Source: Lepraria neglecta (lineage: Eukaryota; Ascomycota; Lecanoromycetes; Lecanorales; Stereocaulaceae). Taken from it: DNA of 64,000 nt. The notes beneath the pieces are model-generated. The model saw only the letters and a program-made list of their open reading frames with translations. It was not told where the DNA came from and did not search any database. The position numbers and the translations under genes are program-made. Positions 1 to 10,284 of this stretch are shown here, piece by piece; position 1 is the stretch's first letter, and the number at the start of each line of letters is the position of its first letter. Location of the stretch: the NCBI GenBank assembly GCA_033220425.1, contig CM065653.1, positions 3,286,001 to 3,350,000 on the forward strand. The letters are read 5' to 3'.

Positions 1-1
1 A

Positions 2-523
2 GCCATCAATGACAAGGCAATTGTCGCAGGCCCAGACTCGAATATCCCAGACTTAATCCTATCAGGTCTTCAATCAGGCCCACAATCAGACCCGACCTCC
101 CGCCGCTCAAAACGAAACACTACCCCACCACCAACACCAACAATACCCGATGGCCTCACCCTCCACCACGTAAACGATGACGGTCTAATCAACGTATCCG
201 ACTGCACCGCCTGCTCCTCCCGCAAAGGCTTCACCTGCGCCAAAGTCCCCTCCTGCAGTCTCGGAAAAATCACATCCACACAAATGTGCGTACAATCCTG
301 CTCGAAATCCTTAAACCCGTGCAACAAGAATACGCAAAATTGCTTCTTCAGTGGGGCGACGGGCTTTTGTCTTGATAATAGGGACGCGACGGCTATCAAG
401 CAGTGTAAGAGTCCGACGAGGAATGCACAGGAGCAGCAGACGAGGGCGGTGGGTGGGGGTAATTTTGGGTTGCCGTATGCGAGGAAGGCGAGTAAATTTA
501 GAGGAGGGCGTATTGGTGGATAG
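2..523 (+). CDS. 3' part of a cysteine-rich protein gene, truncated by the window edge
   Basis: The frame is open from base 2 to a TAG at 521-523 and gives 173 residues with no start inside the window. The first half is Pro/Ser/Thr/Asp-rich with a basic RRSKR run. The second half, roughly residues 70-145, holds about a dozen cysteines in short spacing, including the motifs CTAC, SCSKSLNPC and QNCF. The tail is Gly/Arg-rich. Codons favour C at the third position in the first 300 bases, as expected of a coding region. I do not recognise the family. Clustered cysteines would fit an extracellular or cell-wall protein, but the N-terminus, where a signal peptide would lie, is outside the window. 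The next recognisable gene starts beyond 1.2 kb, so there is no informative neighbour. Confidence 0.55.
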   Translation, partial: AINDKAIVAGPDSNIPDLILSGLQSGPQSDPTSRRSKRNTTPPPTPTIPDGLTLHHVNDDGLINVSDCTACSSRKGFTCAKVPSCSLGKITSTQMCVQSCSKSLNPCNKNTQNCFFSGATGFCLDNRDATAIKQCKSPTRNAQEQQTRAVGGGNFGLPYARKASKFRGGRIGG

Positions 524-1258
524 ATGATTGTAATTTTTAGTTTAGCATACCGTCGATTGCAGAACCATTTAGCGGGAGGTCTAATTTCTGATTTAATAGA
601 GCCCTGGGAAAGAGCCTTATTTCAAAATCTTAAGCATAACGCTGAGCCAGAAGTTGAGTTCTTCAGCTCGAAACGGGCCTGAAGGGGACTACCTGGGGGA
701 CTGCCCCTGTCAACGTGCTAGAGCGCCATTGGTATTAAATAATAGCACGTGATAAATGCAGGATAACTGGCTAGCGTGGTCGGCAGATGGGGCCATCATC
801 TGCAGCAGACGCTTCGTTCTATGTGTACCTAAGATCAACTCGTGACCTCTCACAACATTGTCGCGTTATTACTAGGATTATCAGAGTCATCCCGTGACCA
901 TCCCTAGGCACAGAAGAGCTAGCCTTGTAACTTGTCGCGTTCTCAAACGCCAATACATTGTCGACCTGCCTCATCCTCGCAAGCGGAGGTCCGTCGCCCT
1001 TCCAGCAGCAAGGAGAGGTGGAATGGGTTGCTTTTTGGGAACAGCGTATACTCTGCATCAGTAGTAGTCATGATAGAGTTTGACACATCTTGTGGTAGTT
1101 GATGACTGCATGCATGAATTCTAGCTAATGACAGTGCGGATGGGCTCTAGCTAATAACCGCGTGAATAAGTTCCAAAGTAGCCCGAAATTGAGCCAGGGC
1201 TCTTCGCAGATTTTCAAGGCTTCTCACGGTGATCAATCATAGGATGGGAATCCTCGAA
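524..1258. other. Intergenic, nothing recognisable
   Basis: No supportable gene, RNA or repeat is seen. The few open frames here are under 80 codons and not protein-like. Confidence 0.5.
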
Positions 1259-1561
1259 TCAGTCTAGAGCCTCGTGTTGCTCTTTCTCGCGCAGCCATTT
1301 CATATCCGTCTTGTTGTTCCAACTCTCGTCCGGCTCCTCCGAGATCGGGAAATGTACGAAGCGCGTGACTTTCAGGAACATGGTAAATATTGAATCATGT
1401 GGGAGCCCACCCTTCGAATCTACGAGACCGCTTTTAATTATCGTATCCACATCAGTGCTTCTGTATACTGCTGGATAACACCTTCCAAAAACCGTAAGGC
1501 AGACATCAGTGTGCACGGTTAGTGCGAACAAAAGCGTGTATGTGTCAGCCTGTCCATAAAC
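1259..1561 (-). other. Open frame directly after the SRR1-gene stop, same phase
   Basis: After the TAG at 1562-1564 that ends the SRR1-domain gene, the same minus-strand phase stays open for about 100 codons to 1259, with no ATG near its beginning. Its translation looks fairly protein-like (acidic and Trp-containing, ending WLREKEQHEALD). It may be a separated C-terminal part of the same gene, an exon of an unseen gene, or chance. Confidence 0.3.
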
Positions 1562-2275
1562 CTAGGCTTCATTGACTACTCTGCAACCCTTGGATTCCAG
1601 AAATTCTTTGATTGTTTGCCAGCCACTGGATTTCCATGTACGAAAAGCAAATTTTCCCTTTTCAAGTTCTCCCTTCAAGAAAGGTATCGGTTTGACGAAC
1701 GTTTCTTTGATGGAATCGGCCAATGTTTGAATGGCTGTGACCCCAGATGCATCCATAAACCTTACTATTGCTTCGAGATTGTTGCCCATCCATAGTGCTA
1801 GGAGATACCTCGCGAAAGTTTGAGCACACAGGTTTCCATGCAGGCCAGGTGCGAAGACAAGAGTGGATGAGTCAATGATTTCAAATGCCCGAGGATCATC
1901 AAGAACATGATACTCTTTGTATCGTAAGAATGAGGTGTCCATAGTAGTGAAACGAGGGTCTTGGAAGTAGATATCTTGGATATTGTGTTTCTTTCTCAGT
2001 AGCTCTACCAAGATCGTTAGGAAAATGAGCAGGTGCAGAGGGTTTTGGGGCCATGGATCATATGGATGGTGGTTTGAGAGACTGCCAAGGCCTAGGCAAA
2101 CATACTGGGTGATTTTTGTGTCCTCGAACAGTCTAAGTTTCCGCTCAAAGCAGTCACTCAAAGTTTGAATCCAGCCCTTTTCAATTTCCTTGTGTACCAT
2201 GGTGAATTCTTCCTCCACCTCATCCAAAGACAGCGTTTTCCGCCTGGGAAAGACCCCATCCGCGTCGCATGTCAT
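1562..2275 (-). CDS. SRR1-like domain protein
   Basis: The 237-residue product carries an SRR1-like domain (SRR1 is a plant circadian and light-signalling regulator; fungal members are mostly uncharacterised). Visible landmarks are the GLGSL stretch near residue 62, the hydrophobic helix LHLLIFLTILVELL, the QDPRFTTMD segment near 105, and FAPGLHGNLCAQTFARYL near 143, which matches the 'proline-His-cysteine' part of the domain. The start at 2275 is the first ATG of the open frame; an additional upstream exon cannot be excluded. The gene ends at a TAG, after which the same phase stays open for about 100 codons. It is transcribed away from the NAD(P)HX epimerase gene, with about 1.4 kb between them. 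Domain call is fairly sure, gene boundaries less so. Confidence 0.68.
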   Translation of the reverse strand: MTCDADGVFPRRKTLSLDEVEEEFTMVHKEIEKGWIQTLSDCFERKLRLFEDTKITQYVCLGLGSLSNHHPYDPWPQNPLHLLIFLTILVELLRKKHNIQDIYFQDPRFTTMDTSFLRYKEYHVLDDPRAFEIIDSSTLVFAPGLHGNLCAQTFARYLLALWMGNNLEAIVRFMDASGVTAIQTLADSIKETFVKPIPFLKGELEKGKFAFRTWKSSGWQTIKEFLESKGCRVVNEA

Positions 2276-3646
2276 GGCCGTGATTTGGGTATCTGAGCAT
2301 GCTCTTGTCCAGATTGGGTGATGAAGGATGATTCAGTTTGAAGATCACTTGATGCTCGGCGCAAGTGGGAGGGCCATGGTGGTGGTGTTGTGCTATCAGA
2401 TGGAAGTCTATTCTGATGGGCGAGCAGCTCCGACCTGGAAACCCTCTGGTTTTCATGCTCATCTAGAAGCAAGAGGCGAGAATGGTTTGCAGTCATTGAG
2501 GACAGGTCATGGTCGACGGCCTCGTGTGCTGAGACGGTGCATGCATGGCAAGATTGCTCGCATATTGTATTGATAGGCCAAAGATCCTCCCTATCAAGTA
2601 GAGGCGAGAGAAGGCAGCAACAAAAAATGACAGATGTTCCTTGACTGAGTCGTATCTTGAAACGTTACCTGCGTGGAAAGTGCACCATCCAGTCACAGTT
2701 GACGATGTGATTCTCGGGATCAAGCGTAGTCAAGAAAAGGCAGCAACGAGGACTAAATGTCATCAAATGCTCCCTTTTATGTTTCATTGCATGGATAGAA
2801 AGTTCGTCCGGATCCTTAGGGGTGTGCTTTTCCGATCGGGCAGACGCAGGCAATAGTCATGAGGCCGCTTTATCATTGAGTGCCTTCGATTTTGAAACAT
2901 TGCGTTGATAGCAAACCACGCTGATCCTCGTATAAGGAGTGGCGTACATGTTTCCATAAAGCGGATACAGAAAGAAGTTGCCTTAAGAATAACATATAGA
3001 GTATGATTGGTGGATCGTCCTCCACACTGTTGCGTGCATAAGGAAGCTGACTCGACCCTCGGTGCAGACAGAGGCCTAGTCACATGATCAAATTGGCGGA
3101 TCATTTTTCAAGCCAGGGTGGACAACAGCTGTCATCCTGAACATAGATAGAGGCGTACTTGCTGCTAGCTTCTTGTAAAAGGGGGAACCCGATTCTTTGC
3201 AATCTACGATTTTTGAAGACAAAGATTCGCCGTTCAACCTTCTACGACGTTTTTGATCCACAACTTGAAAGGATAAGGCTCTGTTTTCAAACGGAATGGA
3301 GCTGAATGTATCGACGTCAATGGGGAAGGCGAGATGTTCCATTGTCAAGTTTGCACCTAGGTGGCAGGTGTGGTGGGCAGGATCCTTAGCCCTACAGCAC
3401 CATGGAAAGGAGATTGCCACTCTTCTGCTCTTTTTGTCTTGAGAAACAAGGGGTATAGCGGAGAGAGTCACCTGGACTGCCCCTGAGTCTTTACGCAGAA
3501 GTTTTTGAATAGCCGTGAGTATGATTCAATAGGTCATGCACGGCTTGTGAAGGCCCGGGGCCACCATGTCGTCATCCAGTCACCTTCTCCTGCTCTAGGC
3601 TTCATCTTCTCAAAGACCACATACACCAGCCAAAATAAACGCAATC
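2276..3646. other. Divergent intergenic region between SRR1-like and epimerase genes
   Basis: It should hold the promoters of both flanking genes. An unrecognised 127-codon minus-strand frame at 3088-3471 is not convincingly coding. No repeats are seen. Confidence 0.45.
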
Positions 3647-4622
3647 ATGGCTCTCAGGGTATAGAGTAACGCCTCTACACTTCAGTATCGAATGCTGATT
3701 ATATGTTTCAGACTCTCAACGCCAAGAATGCGGCGGCACTGGATAAAGACCTCATGAGTGTAGGGGCATACTCCCTGGACCAGTTGATGGAGTTGGCAGG
3801 CTTATCGGTTTCCCAAGCTGGTCAGTCATGACCTATATCAATGCTTCCACCTGCGGGAATACTAATCGGGTTGTCTCAGTCTATCGCGTGCATCCACCAA
3901 GCAGAGGAAGGAAGATTCTTGTAGCATGTGGGCCGGGAAACAACGGTTTGATACCCCTCTTCGGTGTCCTGATCAAAGCCATTAATCACGCATAGGTGGC
4001 GATGGGCTGGTAGCCGCTCGTCATCTCTTTCACTACGGCTATCAACCTACTATCTACTTTCCTAAGAAAACGGGCAACGAGCTGTACGAGCGTTTGACTA
4101 CGCAGCTAAAGAACCTGGACATCCCTTTCACTGAAGACTTTGAGAACACGTTGAAGACTACCAACCATGTCGTTGACGCTATCTTCGGTGATTCTCTCTC
4201 CTCCCCTCTTGTGCCTTCAAATCTCACTTTTGGCAGGCTTCAGCTTCTCTGGCGAGGTCCGAGACCCGTTCAAAGAAGTCATTTCTGCCATGGAGAACAC
4301 CAAAGTCCCTGTGCTATCCGTCGATGCACCTTCATCGTGGAGCATCGAAGATGGGCCACCAGAATCTGGTCCGGGCGCAAAGTTCATGCCTGCAACCTTG
4401 ATTAGCCTGACTGCACCGAAACCCCTGGTCAAGCATTTCACTGGCACTCATTTCGTTGGTGGAAGGTAAGCAATTCATTCGTTGCTGATTTGGCGTATTT
4501 TTTGAGGGAAAGCTCATCCTCTTCCAAGGTTCCTCCCCCCATCGGTGGCAGAGAAGTACGATCTGGACATACCAGATTACAAGGGTGTGGATCAGGTAGT
4601 CGAGGTGGGAGTCAGTAAGTAG
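3647..4622 (+). CDS. NAD(P)H-hydrate epimerase (YjeF N-domain)
   Basis: The enzyme interconverts R and S epimers of hydrated NAD(P)H so that the S-specific dehydratase can repair them. Six exons are deduced: 3647-3658, 3712-3820, 3880-3945, 3996-4187, 4237-4465 and 4529-4622. All have GT-AG borders and the phases join to 233 codons, the usual length. The first exon codes only MALR. Diagnostic motifs are the N-terminal LDKDLM...SLDQLMELAGLSVSQA, the nucleotide-binding PGNNGGDG, which is created exactly across intron 3, DAIFGFSFSGEVR across intron 4, and LSVDAPSSW. The C-terminal part TAPKPLVKHFTGTHFVGGRFLPP is typical of fungal members. The ATG at 3647 is well supported because the second exon begins in frame. 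No targeting peptide is obvious in this start. Identity is secure; exon borders are inferred by reading. Confidence 0.92.
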
Positions 4623-5467
4623 CAAAGATCAGAAGCTCTTGGGTCTTGCAGAGCACCGGATCTGGGTATATTGGGCTTCTGGATGTGCCTATTTACAAGA
4701 AGAAAGACATGTCTCGGCTCAGTGCATGATTCAATTGACATGCTGATGCCTTCGTCTTCAGGCAATCGTCCTAGGCATCGACTCTAGAGCCAAACCAAAT
4801 GCTGCAAACGACACTTCTAGACCTTTCTCTGGCCCCCACTCATTGCTCACATCTCTCATCTTCTTTGCTTGCGAGGCGAGCTCGCTGTCTTCACTATTGA
4901 GTATCTATTGGGTTCCCGGGCTACCACCCTGTCAATCTCGTACTCCTATGGTGTTGGTACCCTTAAAATCATCGTGAGAGTAGGTCAGTACTTTGGGTAA
5001 AATTATGCTTTGTAGGAGCGTCATAGATTTGCCTTGAGGCTCGACTGAGCCTTTGTATTCGGCCAAACCTTGCTATTTGAGTACAAATTCTGGCAAGGAA
5101 GTTGTTCTATGGGTTCAGAACGGTACTGTCTATCTCAACAGCGAGTTCAAAAGGCCCTGTTTTTGCTCAACTCGTATGTCTCCTGCATGATAAGTCGTGA
5201 ATGCCTGTCAAACGAATGACATCAAACCAGGCGTAATGAAGTAACCTGTGTCCGGGAATACCTTCCTAAAGTAGAAATTAGTGTGTTTAGCCGGAGTTTA
5301 CCCAGCGGGGCTTCTCGTCAAATCCTCACCGGCTCTCACCTGCCGGATCTTACCTGTTTCCATAATCTCAATGATCAAGGGCCAAGGTACTAGCGAAGAT
5401 GTAGCTCAAGGTCTGTGTTTGTCATGCAGAGTACCCTCCAAGTACACCTACTCTAACAATCCACAAA
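4623..5467. other. Intergenic between epimerase and amidase
   Basis: It holds the epimerase 3' end and amidase promoter. No gene or repeat is recognised. Confidence 0.5.
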
Positions 5468-7246
5468 ATGCAGTTTCTCAGCCTCATCCTCGCCTTCCAA
5501 GCAAGCATCGTACAAGCCCAGCTCGACAGCTATGACGTCCGCGAAGCCACCATCGAAGGCGTCCACAACGCCCTCTATGGAGGTCTCACATCCTGCAGAG
5601 GGATCGTTGAGTCCTTTATCGCCCGTATCGAAGCGTACAATCCCACCCTGAACGCCATCATCGCTCTCAAATCGAATGCTCCCACGATTGCGGACGAGAA
5701 AGACTATGCTTTGGCTGCTGGTAATGGGACTGGAGCGCTTTTCTGCATTCCGGTACTGCTGAAAGATAATTATGATACGAAAGACATGAATACGACGGGT
5801 GGGTGCTTGGATCTTGCCGGCTCTCAGCCAACGGCTGATGCACCGGTGGTGAGTGCCTTTGAGAATGCAGGTGCTATCATACTTGGGAAGACAAATCTTC
5901 ATGAATTGGCGCTGGAGGGACTTAGCGTCTCTTCTCTAGGCGGGCAGACGGTCAATCCGTACGATCATACCCGGACACCTGGTGGTAGCTCGTAAGCACC
6001 ATTCCTTCCCTTTCGTTGCCCAAGTTTCAGTTACAAGACATTTTTTGGGAACCGAATTCGGCCATCAAATATGCGACTCGCCCTCCAACCTATTACTCAA
6101 CATGAGATGGTGATGCTGACTCTGATGTGATATAGTGGAGGCACAGGAGCTGCCATCGCTGCCTCTTTCGCTGTATTCGGTACCGGCACAGATACTGTTA
6201 ACTCGCTGCGCAGTCCAGCGAGCGCGAACAGCTTGTTCAGTGTACGACCCACTCGCGGCTTGATTTCCCGAACTGGTATCATACCCATCTCTTATACCCA
6301 GGATGCTGTTGGACCAATTGCTCGCAATGTAAACGATCTTGCCGTTGCTCTCACTGTCATGGCCGGTGTGGGCTATGATCCGGGTGACAATGTCACCGCT
6401 TTGATCCCAAGCAGCTCCGTAGGCCAGGATTACTCGGCTGCACTCCTTGGCGGGTGTCTCCGAGGCATGCGTTTTGGCTTGATTGAAGGCTTCTTCAATC
6501 GTACTGCTAGCAACGAGACCACTCCTGTCAACGACGTCCTTGGTGACATGGTCAATGCTCTCACCGCTGCCGGTGCCACGGTAGTTCCAATCACTGAGAG
6601 CACATATAACTCGAGTGCCATCTCCACCGCCTTTGACGTCCAAAAGCTTGAGTATCGTCAAGAGATGGACACTTACCTGGCCCGACCATCTCTTCACGGC
6701 ACCCATCCTTCGACCTTGGATCAGCTGTATTCCAGCGGTAAATTCCTTGTCATCCCGAGCCAGTACTCATTCGTAAACACTTCCCTTGTATCTTCCACCA
6801 ATAACGTCACCTATGCACCCATCAAGCTGGGTATCCAGAACCTCACCACTGCTCTGGAGAACACCTTCAAGACCAACTCGCTCGATGCTCTGATCTATCC
6901 TGAGCAGGCCAACCTCGTTGTCAAGATTGGCTCCGCCTCACAATCAGGCCGCAATGGCATTTTGGCCGCCCTCGCTGGCTTCCCAGTCGTGACTGTTCCC
7001 GCTGGCTTCTCGCCCAACTCTACCGATGCACCAATCGGCGTGCCAATCGGTATGGAGATCTTGGGAATGCCGTGGACTGAAGGTATCCTGCTGAACATCG
7101 CGAAGATGGTGACTGAGGTGAAGAGAGTAAGGAAAATGCCATCGTCCACTGAGGCGGCCGTGGAGGCGCAAAGTCTCCAGGGAGTACCAATTATTTTGCC
7201 CGATATAGCGGACATCCCCAAGGCATATCCTGTCGGTGTCTTATGA
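5468..7246 (+). CDS. Secreted amidase-signature family hydrolase
   Basis: This is a 544-residue member of the amidase-signature family, which hydrolyses C-N amide bonds with a Ser-cisSer-Lys triad. Two exons, 5468-5991 and 6136-7246, join in phase at the signature glycine-serine loop (PGGSS / GGTGAA). The catalytic lysine is in VLLKDNYD near residue 98. The cis-serine lies in GGSSGGTG, and the nucleophile region reads GTDTVNSLRSPAS, where the usual GGS is VNS, as in a common fungal secreted subgroup. The N-terminus (MQFLSLILAFQASIVQAQ) is a signal peptide with a likely cut after AQA. Several NxS/T sites support secretion. The C-terminus keeps PIGVPIGMEILG, typical of the family. Substrate cannot be read from sequence; it is not expected to be the mitochondrial Glu-tRNA amidotransferase because of the signal peptide. 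Confidence 0.9.
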
Positions 7247-7670
7247 GGCTTTTTTTGCTTCAGCTATTCCCTCAAGTCCATTTCGGATGTGCACTTCGTC
7301 GCATCTGATTATTGTCTTGTGATTAGCGGCTGGTTGGTTCATGCGCGAAACGCGCAGCGCTGCGGCCTATGGTGAATCAAAAATTCCGGCGCAAATGGTC
7401 TAGGAGCAGGAGCGTCACCGGCTCTACTTGTCGCGTATCTGCTCGTGGGATTTGTACGATAACAATCCGGCTTTCGAACGATGCGCGAGCTGGCATAAAG
7501 GCATGGGCTAGTCCGCATAGTGCTGCAATTGTAAGGTAAGCTGAGGTTTGAAGCTGTTATCTAGGATAGTCCTTTGTCTTGCGATACACCTTCTGACCTT
7601 TCCACTTCGTAGGCTTTCCAGGAACCTATCGTCCCTTCTCGTTGGTTCTAGGTACTTCGCTGCCTGCGAC
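7247..7670. other. Intergenic / upstream region of small secreted protein gene
   Basis: No separate feature is recognised. The frame of the next gene is open back to 7548, but the residues before 7671 do not look like its N-terminus. Confidence 0.45.
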
Positions 7671-8228
7671 ATGCTCTCGGTTCTGTTGATGACTTGTGTG
7701 GTCGCCCACGCTTTTGCCGCCTCTCTGCCGACTGTGACCGCTGCCCTCACACCAGTATTCAACGCATCAGGAGTAGCTGATGCAGACATCGAATGCTCAG
7801 ACATCCGCTTTGGAGACCACCTTGACATCAGCGAGTGCCACATGGCTATCTTCTATCTGCCAAGTGATCGCACCGGAGACGTTGACTACAATCCTAAGAC
7901 CGGGACGTACACATATCCAATATTTTCACGCGCCTCCCCGGAAATCCGCCATCGCTTGCCCGTTGTACGCAAGTATGGTTCGTGCCAAGTGGAGGTCACT
8001 TTGCGGTCGTGGGTGCCACAGGATCAATCTTCCTGGAGTACCCTTGCCAACCAGGCAGCACAGATCGTCCACAAGTGTGTAAACATCGGAGATGGGCGGG
8101 GAGGACAGGCAGTCACTGGTGATCATTCGGGAATTGTAATATCTGTCTCCGCTGTCGAGCCAGGTGTGCAGAGACTGTTGAATAGCACCATTTTGTCAGC
8201 GAATACTAGTATCGGAGCGAGGGTGTGA
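7671..8228 (+). CDS. Small secreted cysteine-containing protein, unknown function
   Basis: I chose the ATG at 7671 rather than the upstream one at 7548. It gives a clean signal peptide (hydrophobic LSVLLMTCVVAHAFA, then SLP), whereas the longer form adds 41 arginine- and leucine-rich residues before it. The mature part is about 165 residues with four cysteines (IECSD, SECHM, GSCQV, HKCVN) and a basic dibasic-free core. It ends IGARV without membrane helix or GPI signal. The arrangement, with one cysteine after about 25 residues, FGDHLDISEC soon after, then a GSCQV beta-strand and a late cysteine followed by a Gly-rich loop, resembles a widespread family of uncharacterised secreted ascomycete proteins. 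No function can be assigned. Intronless. Confidence 0.65.
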   Translation: MLSVLLMTCVVAHAFAASLPTVTAALTPVFNASGVADADIECSDIRFGDHLDISECHMAIFYLPSDRTGDVDYNPKTGTYTYPIFSRASPEIRHRLPVVRKYGSCQVEVTLRSWVPQDQSSWSTLANQAAQIVHKCVNIGDGRGGQAVTGDHSGIVISVSAVEPGVQRLLNSTILSANTSIGARV

Positions 8229-8849
8229 AGGGTGAGGGAGGTAGGGGAGGGGAGATACTCTGGAGGCATGGCAAACACCTAGTCAACCGATGCGGGAGGC
8301 AACAAACGGGGAAGTCTTTGCATCTGTCGTTGTCTTAGCCCGTTGGCTGGCTCGCGGGTGACAAGCTAGACTGGAATGGGCTCTTACGAGCCAGCATTTC
8401 GAGGATGAAAACCTCGCCAGTCCAATCTCAAGGGTGTTTTGCTGACAGCTTGAGTCGGCTACATGCTCCTTGTGAATGGTAAGGAGCTGCAAACATGGAC
8501 TCTAATGGCGAAATGGAGCTTCTGACGTGCCAAAGATGTGGTGTACTTCCAGTTTCTTTGGTTATCCACATGGCTGGGTTGGTGGTGTGTATGCATGCTG
8601 CAAACCTTACCCTTACCCTTGATACTCTACTGTGACCCAGCCGGGCCACTACTAAGCAGGTTATTGGCTAATATTCGATACATGAAGGACACACATTCAC
8701 AAAACTCGCCTCATCACCCACCCTCCTTCAACATCACCACCACCAACCTTGCATCAGCAACCAGCTTTCTTGAACATCCATACCTCGAGTCTCCATCGAC
8801 TACATACCCAAATCCTCGAAAACCATCATCTAAGCCATCATCATCTATC
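8229..8849. other. Intergenic; pyrimidine-rich leader before the zinc-finger gene
   Basis: From about 8695 to 8849 the plus strand is strongly C/T- and CA-rich, as is common in 5' leaders of filamentous ascomycete genes. The rest shows nothing recognisable. Confidence 0.4.
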
Positions 8850-9410
8850 ATGGCTCCCAAGGTGGGCCAACACCTCCCCACAGTGAGCTTGATGATCTGC
8901 TGACACACGTTCAGGCTACCACCGGCAAGGCCTCCACAGGCAAGGTCTCCACGGGCAAGACTACCCAAGGCGGGGTCATCAAAGACTCTAGCAACGCCAA
9001 GGTATCTAAGGCCAAGGCGAAGGCACAGACTCCAAACACTCCCAAAACTAAGAAGCCCAAGGGTAATCGGTCTCGTAAAGCGGAAGGTACTGATGGTACG
9101 CTACACCTAATCCTCGAATCTCAAGATTGCAGAGCTAACATCGGCTTGAATGATGACAGCGGCTGGAGTGAAGGCCACCCTCCTTACCATTGATGGAGTA
9201 TATTCCCCTGCCAAAGGGGACACCGTCCAGAAACCTAAGGTCAAGCCCATAGATGGCGGTAAGCTGCCTTGCCCTCGCTGTAAATTCCTCTTGACGAGAA
9301 AGTGGAATTTGCAAGAGCATTTTCCGATCTGTGTTAGGCGCAATGGAAATCCGGACTCTCTCCGTCACGATGATCCAGTGGCTGAGGAGATGGAGCGCAC
9401 AGTGGAGTGA
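8850..9410 (+). CDS. Lysine-rich protein with a single C2HC/C2H2-like zinc finger
   Basis: Three exons (8850-8861, 8915-9095, 9160-9410) join in phase to 147 codons; the first codes only MAPK. The N-terminal 60 residues are low-complexity and basic: three near-copies of a TTGKAST/VSTGK unit followed by KVSKAKAKAQTPNTPKTKKPKG, like a histone-tail-type nucleic-acid-binding region. Near residue 105 there is one finger, CPRC-x12-HFPIC, whose last ligand is Cys rather than His. The acidic tail ends EEMERTVE. One finger plus a basic tail suggests nuclear localisation and DNA or RNA binding, which is inference. The gene family is not recognised. The introns have GTGGGC and GTACGC donors; the first is supported by frame only, so the N-terminus is the least certain part. 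Confidence 0.6.
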
Positions 9411-10284
9411 TGTGAGAGCTCCATAGGAGGGATACGACGATATTGTCGTGGCCTTTGAGCCACAAATGCATGCTTTTAGTCATTGGTAGAGCGAGGAGTG
9501 GGGCGGATGGTGGGTCTTTGGCCCATAGATAGCATGCAAGCCGTCTTTACCTGAGCTACGAACGAACCAATCAAATGTCATTGCTCCAACCAAACAGCCC
9601 CAATCCTGGCTCTCTTGCTTATTCATATTATGCATGAGTGCAAGTTCTTGGTCCTTCCAGCAAACCCATTCCAAGCTGTTGGAGAACTGGCCTCTGTACT
9701 TTCTGTAGGCATATATACATTCGTCCATGTCCAGCTCCCCCGAGCTGACTTCTAGCTATACCCATACTCAATGACTCTCTGATTAGTCGGTTTCGAGCTC
9801 TCTCGTGATCCGGCTGTGTACAAATGTAGTCTCGATTACCACTTCAACATGCATCAGTCCTACCGTCAGCCTTTTCAAAATGTCTATATACTAATTTCCT
9901 GTAATCCAACCATGCACACATTCAACGGTCTAGGTCCAGCCAGTTAGGTCATTTGCAGCTCCCGGAGAGCTGATTCCAGCACACAAGTAGGCTCAACTCT
10001 TCCTGAAGACACAATGGTATAATATTTGCTGTTCTTTGAGCTACGATTGAGCCAATCATACTACGATACTCCTTCCAATCGAATCATTTTCTTCGCCCCT
10101 AGAGAGCTTGTTCCGACGGAAATCGCAGGATATGATACCTTCAGTCTGCCTATGTTTAGGTTCTTGAGCTGTAAATGAACCAAATGGGAATCAAATGGCG
10201 TCCAATCGTTTCATTTCCAGCTATTCCTAATGTACAACTCCATCCTTTGCGCACTTAGTATCGTACGACTAAAAGAAAATAAGC
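9411..10284. repeat. Intergenic with degenerate interspersed repeats
   Basis: Motifs beginning GAGCTACGA...ACCAATC occur near 9552 and 10038, with a weaker GAGCTGTAAATGAACCAA version near 10164. CAGCTCCC..GAGCTGA motifs occur near 9732 and 9955, weaker near 10093. They alternate over about 650 bp, as if an array had decayed. No transposon ends are seen. Confidence 0.3.

Noticed and set aside
3088-3471. 127-codon minus-strand frame between SRR1-like and epimerase genes
   Set aside because: Composition is not convincingly coding, there are no recognisable motifs, and no exon partners.
6065-6706. 213-codon minus-strand frame
   Set aside because: Antisense to the amidase second exon, whose family motifs are unambiguous on the plus strand.
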